Source: Sinohyriopsis cumingii
Taxonomy: Eukaryota; Mollusca; Bivalvia; Unionida; Unionidae
Length of the DNA: 64,000 nt
NCBI GenBank assembly: GCA_028554795.2
Contig: CM068839.1
Location: 90,864,182-90,928,181, forward strand
Reading direction: 5' to 3'
Position 1 is the stretch's first letter; every line of letters begins with the position of its first letter. The notes under the pieces were generated by a model. It saw only the letters and a program-made list of their open reading frames with translations, was not told the DNA's origin and made no database searches. The translations under genes were made by a program, and so were the position numbers. Shown here in pieces: positions 51,470-59,929 of the stretch.

Positions 51470-52582
51470 ATGGAAAAAGTCTTAGCCAGCATTTACTACG
51501 ATCCCTCCCATCCTGCAGGTTACGCAGGAGTTCAAAAATTGTATCGTGCTGCCAAAACGCGACTGAAAAGTCTCCGTTTACCTCAAGTGCAACGATGGTT
51601 ACAAGAACAAGCTACCTACACTTTACACAAACCCATTCGACGCAAGTTTGCCAGAAGTCGCACCCGAGTGGAAGGCATCGATCATCAATGGCAAGCCGAT
51701 TTAGCCGATGTCTCTCATTTGGCCAGCTACAATCGTGGTTACAAATATTTGTTTTGTGTCATCGACGTTTTTTCCAAATTTGCTTGGGTCGTGCCCTTGA
51801 CTTCCAAATCGAGCAGCGAGTTAGTGCGAGCCCTGCAACGGGTGTTGAAACAAAGCGGTCGTCACCCTCTTCGATGGCAAACGGACAAAGGCACCGAATT
51901 TCTGAACCAAGCTTTCCAAAAAGAATTAAAGAAACGTGACATTCATTTTTTTACCACCGAGAATCCTGAAACCAAAGCCAGCATCGTGGAACGTTTTCAA
52001 CGCACTTTGAAAGAATGCATGTGGAAATATTTTACGCATCACCACACTCTGAAGTACATCGACATCTTACCGCACCTGGTGCAAGCGTACAACCAATCTT
52101 ACCATCGAAGCATCGGACGTGCTCCGCAAGACGTGACACCCGACAACGAAGTGTTGGTGTTTGAGCGTCTGTTTGGTACGTCCCCGACGAGGGCTGTCCC
52201 CAAGGAAAGTGGAGAGTTGGCCGTAGGAGATTGGGTGCGCATTGGCAAAACCAAACGCACTTTCGACAAAGGTTACTTACCTAACTGGACGACCGAATTG
52301 TTTCGCGTCACTGGACGAGTGCATGGCCGTCATCCTACCGTCTATAAATTGGAAGACATGAACGGAGAAGTACTCAAAGGAACGTTTTATTTGCCCGAGT
52401 TACAACGTGTCACCAAAAAAGAAGACGACGTGTACGACATCGAAAGCATTCTCGAACGCAGAACCCGTAAAGTGGGCAAACGACGTGTCAAAGAAGTCAA
52501 AGTACGTTGGAAAGGATATCCACCCAGTTTCGATTCTTGGATCGACGCTTCGCACGTCATCGACTATAAAAAGAAGAAGTGA
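51470..52582 (+). CDS. DDE integrase with C-terminal chromodomain (B)
   Basis: 370 residues, intact. N-terminal LYRAAKTRL and LPQVQRWLQEQATY region; catalytic core with Asp in QWQADLADVSHL (about 76), Asp in RWQTDKGTEFLNQ (about 141) and Glu in SIVERFQRTLKE (about 177). An SH3-like region with LAVGDWVRIGK follows. The chromodomain (about 316-366) reads YDIESILERRTRK, VRWKGYPPSFDSWIDA. It inserts the element with 6-bp duplications, as seen around B itself. The chromodomain may bias target choice towards marked chromatin, including older elements (inference). Confidence 0.95.
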   Translation: MEKVLASIYYDPSHPAGYAGVQKLYRAAKTRLKSLRLPQVQRWLQEQATYTLHKPIRRKFARSRTRVEGIDHQWQADLADVSHLASYNRGYKYLFCVIDVFSKFAWVVPLTSKSSSELVRALQRVLKQSGRHPLRWQTDKGTEFLNQAFQKELKKRDIHFFTTENPETKASIVERFQRTLKECMWKYFTHHHTLKYIDILPHLVQAYNQSYHRSIGRAPQDVTPDNEVLVFERLFGTSPTRAVPKESGELAVGDWVRIGKTKRTFDKGYLPNWTTELFRVTGRVHGRHPTVYKLEDMNGEVLKGTFYLPELQRVTKKEDDVYDIESILERRTRKVGKRRVKEVKVRWKGYPPSFDSWIDASHVIDYKKKK

Positions 52583-52587
52583 CCATC

Positions 52588-53004
52588 ATGCCCTTTCACA
52601 CAGCAGACGCAGCTACGTCGACCACTGCTTCTTCCCCTAGTTCTTCTGTGCAAGATTTACAAAAACAACCCTTGTGGGTGTGGTGCGGAGAACGTGTGCC
52701 TAAAACGCAAATCGTCTTTTTCTGCCAAATCTTCGTGGTGTATTGTGTCATCGGGGCAGCCATCGCCAATTTGAGTTTGCAACAAGGAGACAAACAATTG
52801 TGGACCATTTTATTGAGCAGTTGCATCGGTTACCTGCTTCCTAATCCCTCCCTGAAATTCTCCTCGAACGGGAACCTTGTGTCCAGTGCCAGTGCCAGTC
52901 ACCACTCCAACAACAACCACAACCAGAACCCCATTTTGGGCGGAGACACGCCTCTGACGTCCAGTAATATCCCCTCGGACAGCCACAGAACTCTGGAATT
53001 ATGA
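52588..53004 (+). CDS. Two-helix membrane protein (B)
   Basis: 138 residues. Hydrophobic segments IVFFCQIFVVYCVIGAAIANL and LWTILLSSCIGYLLPNPSL are almost identical to A, while the Ser/Thr and Asn-rich ends vary. Start chosen at the ATG six codons after the integrase stop context. The ATGA overlap with the penton gene suggests coupled expression. Confidence 0.8.
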   Translation: MPFHTADAATSTTASSPSSSVQDLQKQPLWVWCGERVPKTQIVFFCQIFVVYCVIGAAIANLSLQQGDKQLWTILLSSCIGYLLPNPSLKFSSNGNLVSSASASHHSNNNHNQNPILGGDTPLTSSNIPSDSHRTLEL

Positions 53005-53923
53005 GTCACCAAAACCAATTTTACTTAACTTTACCCAGTGACAGTTCCATGGAGGTGTTTCCCAATACACGGCCAGATTACCTCAAGCCATCCCCTTAGA
53101 TCACGAATCCCATTGGGAAGTGGCTTTGGTAGAAATGATTCACCCGACCCAAGTCCTCAATGTCGTTGCCAATCAAAATAAATTTGATGTGGAAGTTTAT
53201 GACGATCAAATACAACAGTGGATGGATACCCATAGCCAATATGACAAGAAAACCCCTCCCACAAAAACTCAAAAGTACACCATCTATCACTTGTCCATTC
53301 TCCCAGGCTATTATTTTAGTGGTCAACATTTGGTCAACACCATAGCCACCAGGTTTAATGGCGTGTTTGGGGAAGCTTTAAAGAATGCCAAGAAAAGTGT
53401 CACCCTGGAATACCACAAAACAGCTCGTCGCTTCCTGATGAAATTTCCTGAGGGGTCTAAAATCATGGGTTTCTATTTTTATGATGAATTGTTTGACATG
53501 TTGGGCGGTGACATGGAGATGAGGAAGAAAGTAGAACAACAAAAAAAGGAATTATCAGTCATTTACAGCAACGAGTCTTTTGGCCAGTATTTTCGTACCC
53601 CGGTAGAACTGAACCAAGGACTGAATTTGATGTTCGTGTATTCCGATGTGGTGGAATACAACGTGGTGGGACACACCTCCGTACCGTTACTGCGTGTCAT
53701 TCCTTTCAAAGTGGATTCTGCCGCAAACGCTGACGAGGAAGGTGGAAACACTTACCACGTCCACCGCGAATTTGTCCATCCTCACTATTTGCCTGTCAGC
53801 AAGTCGTATTTGGACACGGTCAACATTACTATAAAAGGAGATTTGGGACAAAATATTTCATTCACCAAAGGAAAAGTCACGGTGAAACTCCATTTTCGAA
53901 AACGGTTCTCTCACGACTCGTAA
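53001..53923 (+). pseudogene. Penton-like minor capsid protein of B (16-base deletion)
   Basis: The start FYLTLPSDSSMEVFPN is followed at about 53065 by a 16-base loss relative to A, which removes the NNTLCCYTTK region and shifts the frame. The remaining frame (53120-53923) is open to KVTVKLHFRKRFSHDS. Downstream initiation at 53120 would lack the N-terminal strands. Confidence 0.88.
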
Positions 53924-53930
53924 GTAAGTC

Positions 53931-54346
53931 ATGTATCCAGTGTACCGAGGGGTGGCTCGACAGCGAGGACACGGTTTAGGAGACATGTTAAAATCAGCCT
54001 TTCGTTCGGTGGCCCCGGTGTTGAAACCGATGGTGACACGCGGATTGCACGCCTTGAAAGATGCGGCACTGACACAAGGCAAAGAATTTCTCCAAAATGT
54101 CATCATCGACAAACAAAACCCTAAAGAAGCCTTCATGAGGGCAGGGCAAATGTCTTGCTGCAAACGGGCAAAGACATTTTAGGCCGACGAGACACACCTA
54201 TAAATGCCCTGCACGCTACCGAGTCAGGCATTCAGCAAGGACAAGGTAGAAAGAGACGACGAAGAAAACACCCTTTCACTAGACTTCAAGCGAGAAAGGC
54301 TAAGAAAAGAAGAACCGTTCGAGACTTAGACGTTTTCGATTATTGA
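53931..54346 (+). pseudogene. pVI/pX-like minor virion protein of B (frameshift)
   Basis: MYPVYRGVARQRGHGLGDML, LKPMVTRGLHALKDAAL, FLQNVIIDKQNP are in frame; a change near 54147 shifts the frame, and GRKRRRRKHPFTR...DLDVFDY follows in the next frame. A has a different lesion in the same gene. Confidence 0.75.
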
Positions 54347-54367
54347 GACACAGCAACAAAAAAAAAA

Positions 54368-55701
54368 ATGATGCACCGAGAGTCTTGCGCTTGTTCCAAG
54401 ACGGAACTGGATCTGTTTGCCATGCCCCCCACCATGATGACGATGCAAGAATTCCAGTGGGTGGAATTTAACCCCATCTCCTCATTGATCGATTCCGCTC
54501 CCATCGAGTTCGAAATCAAGGGACAGCCCGAAGATTACATCGATCTGAATAGCAGTTACTTGTACTTGAAAGTCAAGGTTCTAGATAAGGAAGGAAAATC
54601 TATAAGCGGCGAAGAGAAAGTAGCTGCCGTCAACAATTTCATGCATTCCTTGTTCAGCTCAGTGGACTTGTACTTGAATAACAAACTGGTTAGCAGCAGC
54701 ATGGATACTTACCCTTACCGTGCCTACCTGGAAAATCTCTTGACGTACGGAATAGATGCCAAGGATACTCATCTCAATGCCTGTGTGCTGTGGCAACCTG
54801 ACGAAGCGGGCGAATTTAATGAAACAGGTCTTGAACCTGACCCCAAAGCAAAAACAACCACCAATGAGGGATTTGTAGAACGAAGAAACAGAATCAAAGA
54901 TGAACAGAGTTTAGAACTGATGGATCGTTTGCATTTGGACATGTGGTTGCAAGAGAAATGTTTGCTGAACGGTGTCAATGTTCGCCTGAGACTGAATCGG
55001 AGCAGTGCCGCTTTCCATCTGTTGGCTGATAATGATGCTACTAGTGGTGGCAATCCCAAAAGCCAAATCATGGAGGCCAAACTCTACGTACGACGCGTGG
55101 AAGTGTTACCCAAAGTGGGAAACGACATCAATCAAACGTTGAGCAGAACGACCGCCAAGTATCCCATACGACGTGTGGAAGTGAAAACGTTCACCATTCC
55201 CGTTGGACATCATTCCATGATCGAAGATCATCTGTTTCAAGGACAGTTACAAAAACGTTTAATCCTTGGTATGGTCGAGAATTCAGCCTTCAACGGAACC
55301 TTCGGTGAAAATCCTTTCCACTTTCAACACTTCAAGGTGAAGAAAATCGAAGTCAGTCGCGATGGCAAGATCTTGTGTACCCGACCTTTCGAACCTGACT
55401 TTGAGAAGAAGAATTACTTGAGATCGTACTTGTCCCTGTACGAAGCCACCGGCCAGTTAGGAACCAACACCAGTCACGGTATTACGACGATTATGACGGA
55501 GGCTATGCTTTGTGGGCTTTCGATTTCACTCCAGACCAAGGCAGCGACGAGGGACATTTCCACCCTATAAAATCAGGCCAGATTCGTGTGGAACTTCAGT
55601 TTGCAAATCCTCTGCCAGAGACAGTGAACGTCATCCTGTATGCAGAATTCGATAATACCATAGAAATCAACAGTTTGAGAGAAGTCATTCTAGATTACTA
55701 G
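54368..55701 (+). pseudogene. Major capsid protein of B (4-base deletion)
   Basis: Open from 54368 to the GTNTSHGIT segment, where four bases are missing near 55486 relative to A. The last 60 residues (FDFTPDQGSDEGHFHP to REVILDY) are in another frame (55510-55701). All other motifs match the A protein; the loop near 54800-54870 is longer and diverged. Confidence 0.92.
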
Positions 55702-55706
55702 AAGTT

Positions 55707-56213
55707 ATGGAAGATTGTTATCCCTCTTTACCTAGTGGAGAAACTTTGGAGATGAAATGTGAGGAGACCGTGGAAGGAGAAGAATCTCAAGACAAAGACG
55801 AAGAAGATATCATAATGAAGTCAAGATGGCCAGAACAAGAAGCCCATTTAGTCTGCTGTTTTGCGAAACACTTGGTCGACAAAATGACGGAATTGATCAA
55901 GAAAAATTGCTATGGATGTCAAAACGATCATCCCAGTCAAATTCAACACGATAAATGCCTGATGTTGAGTCAAGAAGAAAAATTGGACGAATATCTGGAC
56001 GAAGCTTGGAGTCTCATCTCGAACAAAGACGTGTTGCACCAGTGGTATAAAGACTTGCGTGAACATTCTTGTCCACCATTAACCACTCAAGAGATCCATC
56101 GTATCGAAGCTCTCCTGAATCAGAGTGAGGAAACAGAACGAATAACCGTTTATTCGTCAGACATTTTCAAGCAAAAAGTCAGGATCGAATTGACGACTTA
56201 TTATTACCTGTGA
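55707..56213 (+). CDS. Polinton Cys/His protein (B)
   Basis: 168 residues. An acidic N-terminus (MEDCYPSLPSGETLEM), a helix AHLVCCFAKHLVDKMTELI, then CYGCQNDHPSQIQHDKCLM with a CX2C...H...H..C arrangement that could bind zinc, then EHSCPPLTTQEIHRIEALL. Proteins with the DHPSQ...H.CLM motif recur beside capsid genes in animal Polintons; function unknown. Lies between major capsid and protease, with gaps of 5 and 27 bases. Confidence 0.75.
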   Translation: MEDCYPSLPSGETLEMKCEETVEGEESQDKDEEDIIMKSRWPEQEAHLVCCFAKHLVDKMTELIKKNCYGCQNDHPSQIQHDKCLMLSQEEKLDEYLDEAWSLISNKDVLHQWYKDLREHSCPPLTTQEIHRIEALLNQSEETERITVYSSDIFKQKVRIELTTYYYL

Positions 56214-56240
56214 AGAAGAAGAAGAAAAAAACACAAAACA

Positions 56241-56765
56241 ATGGATACCTGGGAACTTTATTACCTTTTGAACCACAGTTCGTATACGTCTTCTTGGAAT
56301 CCTGTCGTCTGTGCTAAAGATGAACTCCCTCATCGCAAACCTAAAGACCATCAAGCTTACGTGATCAACACGGACGACAGTCATCTCCCAGGATGTGTGG
56401 AATATTTCGATTCGTACGGATTGCCCCCTTTGGAAGACGATATCATCGACTTTATGAAAAGAAATGCTCAAACCACCCGATTCAATAATGTGAAATTACA
56501 AGGCACAGATTCCTTGGTGTGTGGACAGTACTGTGTGTATGTTCTGCATCATCGCAGCCTGGGCTATTCCTTAGAACATTTAGTGACTCATTTCGATCCT
56601 CGTTCTTCTGCTAGAAACGATGTGAAAGTAGATCGATGGTTTTGTGACCATTATGCTTATCTTTTGTCTCAAGCTAGGAAACGTAGTGTCCATCAATGGC
56701 CTAATGATTTCCAACAGCGGAAATCACAATTTCATTCACAACGTTGTCAGCCCTGTTCAAAGTAG
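56241..56765 (+). CDS. Adenain-type protease of B, catalytic His segment deleted
   Basis: 174 residues. Compared with A, an in-frame loss of 36 bases after SHLPG removes THWVAVYFPQEG-type sequence, including the catalytic His. The acidic VEYFDSYGLPP and nucleophile CGQYCVYVLHH segments remain. AGGA occurs at both edges of the lost segment, which fits a short-repeat deletion. The frame is open, but the protein should not be an active protease. Confidence 0.88.
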   Translation: MDTWELYYLLNHSSYTSSWNPVVCAKDELPHRKPKDHQAYVINTDDSHLPGCVEYFDSYGLPPLEDDIIDFMKRNAQTTRFNNVKLQGTDSLVCGQYCVYVLHHRSLGYSLEHLVTHFDPRSSARNDVKVDRWFCDHYAYLLSQARKRSVHQWPNDFQQRKSQFHSQRCQPCSK

Positions 56766-57092
56766 ATTGTCTATTGAGAAAAAATGTTGGTGATTTGAAA
56801 AAAATTGTTTGATGTTATAGTGTTGGATTATTGTTAAAAAAATGTTAGAGTTGTTGTTTAGTGTTAAGTGATTTTTGAATAAAAAATGTTGTGTTTTGAA
56901 AAAATGTCTTTGTCTTTTGTTTAGCTAGAAGAATGTTGGATTGATGCTCTTTCATTTCTTACTATCCCTCTCATGAACGTTGCGGCTCGAAAACCGTGTG
57001 GGGGATGTTTTCCTTCACGTCCGCGCTTTGACTTTAAGAACCGGGGTTGTTTCCAGTCTAACCATCCATTGTCGACTCATCCTCCTACGAAG
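56766..57092. promoter_or_regulatory. End of capsid unit and accessory promoter (B)
   Basis: Poly(A) signal TGAATAAAAA at about 56876; accessory box GGGGATGTTTTCC...CACGTCCGCGC (57000-57025) followed by GACTTTAAG. Confidence 0.75.
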
Positions 57093-57458
57093 ATGTGCTC
57101 CAAACTAGCTAAGCTCAACGAAGCCTACGTGAATTTGCATAGGGTCAGACACAGTCTGATACCGAAGCCAGAAGAAATAGAGAATGTGAGAATATTAAAA
57201 ATCACCGAAGACCTGATAGAAGAGCTCTTCAGAGAAGAAATGAACAGGGAAAAAGAAGAATGGACAGAGAAGTACAGACTTCAGAGACAGCAGCAACAGC
57301 AGCAACAACAGCAACAACAACAACAGCAGCAACCTGAACCTGACAGAGGCTTTGTCGATTGTCGTATCGACACCAAAGAGTTCTTCTTCTCTTTCCGAAG
57401 AAGCAGACCTATCGCCAGAAAGTCTATCCTCAGAGGACATCGCATTCTTAGAAACTAA
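57093..57458 (+). CDS. Gln-rich right-end accessory protein (B)
   Basis: 121 residues: MCSKLAKLNEAYVNLHRVRH, IPKPEEIENVRILKITEDL, a (CAG/CAA) Gln tract of about 17, then an Arg/Phe-rich tail (GFVDCRIDTKEFFFSF). The tail is in a different frame from A's Ser-rich tail because the Gln tract length differs. Both frames stay open in both elements, so the true tail is uncertain. Confidence 0.6.
   Translation: MCSKLAKLNEAYVNLHRVRHSLIPKPEEIENVRILKITEDLIEELFREEMNREKEEWTEKYRLQRQQQQQQQQQQQQQQQPEPDRGFVDCRIDTKEFFFSFRRSRPIARKSILRGHRILRN
57283..57334. repeat. CAG/CAA trinucleotide tract
   Basis: Encodes the Gln run. The shorter equivalent in A is at 38385-38425. Confidence 0.9.
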
Positions 57459-57486
57459 AAAAGAATGCCATAGCAAACCAAAAAAA

Positions 57487-57531
57487 TATCAGCCCTTTTC
57501 AGAGCTACCCAATACTCTAGAAAAGAAATAA
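57487..57531 (+). terminator. Histone-type 3' stem-loop (B)
   Basis: AGCCCTTTTCAGAGCT (57491-57506; one C-A mismatch inside the stem), ACCCA, then ACTCTAGAAAAGAAAT. Confidence 0.85.
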
Positions 57532-57544
57532 CGATCAATTTTGC

Positions 57545-57973
57545 CAATGTGTGTAGGTAGAGTAGTGTGAAAATAAACACTAACTCTTTATTAAAAAAAT
57601 GTGAGGGTATGTGTTTGTGTGTTTGTGTGTTTGTAAGTGATAAAGTAGGTTGGTGTGGATAGTAGATTAAAATGATGTTTGTTTTTTTGGGCTGTTTGAG
57701 GTGTATATTTGGGGTTAGATTGGATTGCCTTGCGTATGTGGATAGTCTATTGAAGTGATTTATAAAAAATTTTACAATAGTGATGGGTAGCATAAAAAAG
57801 TGAGTGAGTGTTTCTTTTAGGTCCGCGCGTTGTTGTTTTTTTTTTTGGTCATGATCTAGGTAAGATGAATTTTATGTTATTAGGGGGATGTTTTCCATCA
57901 CGTCCGCGCTTTCACTATAAATTGAAACTCGCTGGGCAGTCTAGCTACCCTTGTTGATTGATCAACACCAAAA
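57545..57973 (+). promoter_or_regulatory. Spacer and paired accessory promoter (B, CVCGAR gene)
   Basis: TG-rich spacer, then a distal half-box (TTTCTTTTAGGTCCGCGCGTTG, in part at about 57811-57832), ATGATCTAGGTAAGATGA, and the proximal box (GGGGATGTTTTCC...CACGTCCGCGC, 57884-57909) ending in CACTATAAATTG. The start codon follows about 55 bases later. Confidence 0.75.
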
Positions 57974-58345
57974 ATGAACACGAGACTGGAGAAACTGTTG
58001 GAACTTCATGTGCATCTGGAATATGCCAGGCGCATATTAAATGAACTGGCCGCGGAAGCCATTGTGGAGGAGGGATGGATAAGAGAGGAGGAGGAAAGAA
58101 GAAATAAAGAAGAGGAGGAGAGAAGATATAAAGAAGAAGAGGAAAGAAGATACAAAGAGGAGGAGAGAAGATACAAAGAAGAGGAGGAAAAGGAGAGAAG
58201 AAGAAAAAATTTCAGAATCCCAGAGAGCGAAAATTGGGATTCTGAAGCAACATATCCTGCCTCTGCTCTCTCCCCCCAAAAGGTAAAAAGTAACTGGGGG
58301 GCAAGATGTGTATGCGGCGCAAGACCTGGAAGGTGCCACCATTAG
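57974..58345 (+). CDS. CVCGAR accessory protein (B)
   Basis: 123 residues. Helix MNTRLEKLLELHVHLEYARRI, then a charged repeat region of (E)EERRYKEEE units (about 38-75), then FRIPESENWDSEA and the tail NWGARCVCGARPGRCHH. The tail, with two Cys in CxC, a third Cys and two His, is conserved in A, B and W and could form a small metal site. The start of the helix resembles the preceding gene, suggesting a duplication. No known family. Confidence 0.65.
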   Translation: MNTRLEKLLELHVHLEYARRILNELAAEAIVEEGWIREEEERRNKEEEERRYKEEEERRYKEEERRYKEEEEKERRRKNFRIPESENWDSEATYPASALSPQKVKSNWGARCVCGARPGRCHH

Positions 58346-58370
58346 CCAGGTGCCTCTTAAGTTCCAAAAA

Positions 58371-58416
58371 AAACAGCCCTTTTCAGGGCTACCCAATACT
58401 CTAGAAAAGAAATAAC
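58371..58416 (+). terminator. Histone-type 3' stem-loop (B, CVCGAR gene)
   Basis: AAAC, AGCCCTTTTCAGGGCT (58375-58390), ACCCA, then ACTCTAGAAAAGAAAT. Perfect stem with the A-T outer pair. Confidence 0.92.
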
Positions 58417-58430
58417 GATCGATTTGCCAA

Positions 58431-58776
58431 TGTGTGTAGGTAGAGTAGTGTGAAAATAAACACTAACTCTTTATTAAAAAAATGTGAGGGTATGTGTTTG
58501 TGTGTTTGTGTGTTTGTGTTTGTAAGAGCTCAGGTATGTTTGTGTGAATAGTAGATTATGGGTTTCTTAGCGTATGTGAAGAGTATAGTTAGGGTTTTAT
58601 TATATGAAATGAGAAAGTAGGGGGATGTTTTCCTTCACGTCCGCGCGTTGTTGGGTCATGATCTAGGTAAGATCAATTTTATGTTTTTAGGGGATGTTTT
58701 CCTTCACGTTCGCGCTTTCACTATAAGAACCCACAGTGTTAGTTGTTCAAACCATTCTGCAAAGAATAAAAAGAAG
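58431..58776 (+). promoter_or_regulatory. Spacer and tandem accessory promoter boxes (B, last gene)
   Basis: Two boxes: 58620-58646 (GGGGATGTTTTCC...CACGTCCGCGC, no TATA) and 58690-58716 (GGGGATGTTTTCC...CACGTTCGCGC followed by CACTATAAG). Between them lies GGTCATGATCTAGGTAAGAT. The arrangement is duplicated in A at 59779/59844. Confidence 0.8.
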
Positions 58777-59100
58777 ATGGCGTCAAACCAAATGGACAAA
58801 ATACAAACCTTACAAGACGTTTTAGACAACTTAGGAATAATGGAACAGATGCTAATAAGACTCGTTGAAGACCATTATTCCTATAGTCCCCATCGTGTAA
58901 AGATGGAAATTAACAACTTAAGAAAAGCAAAGGACAAGATTAGTGGTGTGATGAAGGAAATAAAGCAGGAGAAGGAGGATGAAGAGGAAAAGATAAGAAT
59001 AAGAACATGGAACGAAAAAATTGAAAAAGAAGAAGAAAATGAGAAGAGGAAGAAAGAAGAGGAGGAAGAGAAGAAAGAAGAGGAGGAGAAAAAAAAGTAG
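58777..59100 (+). CDS. Right-end Lys/Glu-rich accessory protein (B)
   Basis: 107 residues: MASNQMDKIQTLQDVLDNLG, MLIRLVEDHYSYSPHRVKM, then a long Lys/Glu coiled-coil tail. It has a relic in W (8313-8735) but no sequence match to the gene in the same place in A. The promoter and stem-loop around it are conserved with A. Function unknown. Confidence 0.6.
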   Translation: MASNQMDKIQTLQDVLDNLGIMEQMLIRLVEDHYSYSPHRVKMEINNLRKAKDKISGVMKEIKQEKEDEEEKIRIRTWNEKIEKEEENEKRKKEEEEEKKEEEEKKK

Positions 59101-59167
59101 AGAAAGAGTGTTGGAGATAAAATAAGAAGTTGGTGGAGGAAAAGAAGAAATTAGAAGAAGAAGAAAA

Positions 59168-59212
59168 CCCAAAGGCCCTTTTCAGGGCCAGCCATATATC
59201 TCGAAAAGAGAT
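59168..59212 (+). terminator. Histone-type 3' stem-loop, right end of B
   Basis: AAA, GGCCCTTTTCAGGGCC (59174-59189), AGCCA, then ATCTCGAAAAGAGATA. It lies inside the right terminal repeat and mirrors 39697-39740. Confidence 0.93.
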
Positions 59213-59475
59213 AGCCTTTCCATTGCCTACCCCTTTTTTTAAAAAAAAAAAAATCCCATGTTAATTTCCCTTGACGCTAATCAGACCCAAGATTTTTCTT
59301 CATGTTAAATTTCCCTTGAGGCTACACTGACCCACAATTTTCTCCATGTTAATTTCCCTTGAGGCTAATCCGACCCACGATTTTTCTCCATGTTAAATTT
59401 CCCTTGAGGCTAATCGGACCCAAGGTGTTTGTAATGCTAATTCCCATTGAGGCTAATCCTACCCCTCTTACTACT
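59169..59475. repeat. Right terminal inverted repeat of B
   Basis: Inverse of 39435-39741 with only a few differences (for example GTGTAGCC against ATTAGCC). Contains the subterminal repeat units. Confidence 0.95.
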
Positions 59476-59481
59476 CTGGAG
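59476..59481. repeat. Target duplication of B, right copy
   Basis: CTGGAG. Confidence 0.95.
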
Positions 59482-59489
59482 ATCAAAAC

Positions 59490-59534
59490 AAACAGCCCTT
59501 TTCAGAGCTACCCAATACTCTAGAAAAGAAATAG
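59490..59534 (+). terminator. Histone-type 3' stem-loop of A's CVCGAR gene
   Basis: AGCCCTTTTCAGAGCT (59494-59509; one internal mismatch), ACCCA, then ACTCTAGAAAAGAAAT. It belonged to the gene ending at 39418 before B separated them by 20 kb. Confidence 0.85.
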
Positions 59535-59545
59535 TAATCGATTTG

Positions 59546-59591
59546 CCAATAGTAGAGTAGAGTAGTGTGAATATAAACACTAACTTTTTTA

Positions 59592-59629
<38 letters not shown>

Positions 59630-59929
59630 TGTTTGTAAGCGCTCACGTAAGTTTGTGGAGATAGTAGATTATTGGGTTTTGTATGAGCTTAAGTTGGTTT
59701 GTGTGGATAGTAGATTTGGGGTTTGTTTATTGCTGCTTCAAGTATGTGGATAGTATATAATATGAGATGAGAAAAGTAGGGGATGTTTTCCTTCACGTCC
59801 GCGCGTTTTAAGTGCTAATCTAGGTAATATCATTTTTGTTTTAGGGGGATGTTTTCCTTCACGTCCGCACTTTGACTATAAGAACCCACAAAGTTCGTCG
59901 TTCGCACCATTCTAAGGAATAAAAAAACG
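59546..59929 (+). promoter_or_regulatory. Spacer, TG repeat and tandem accessory boxes (A, last gene)
   Basis: (TG)n at 59593-59625. Boxes at 59779-59804 (GGGGATGTTTTCC...CACGTCCGCGC, no TATA) and 59845-59870 (GGGGATGTTTTCC...CACGTCCGCAC followed by GACTATAAG). The intervening sequence includes AATCTAGGTAATATCA. Confidence 0.8.

Larger units (their letters stand above)
39435..59475 (+). mobile_element. Polinton/Maverick element B (complete, 20,041 bp)
   Basis: It starts AGTAGTAAGAGGGGTAGG and ends with the inverse. Terminal repeats of about 300 bp differ at only a few positions, and the flanking CTGGAG hexamers are identical. It splits the CVCGAR gene of A from its stem-loop, so B inserted after A was fixed. 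It carries the complete Polinton gene set, though polymerase, penton, pVI-like, major capsid, core-like and the left small gene contain lesions and the protease lacks its His segment. Confidence 0.95.

Noticed and set aside
39435-59475. Free virus contig rather than integrated element
   Set aside because: Exact terminal repeats with a 6-bp target duplication inside another element show integration.
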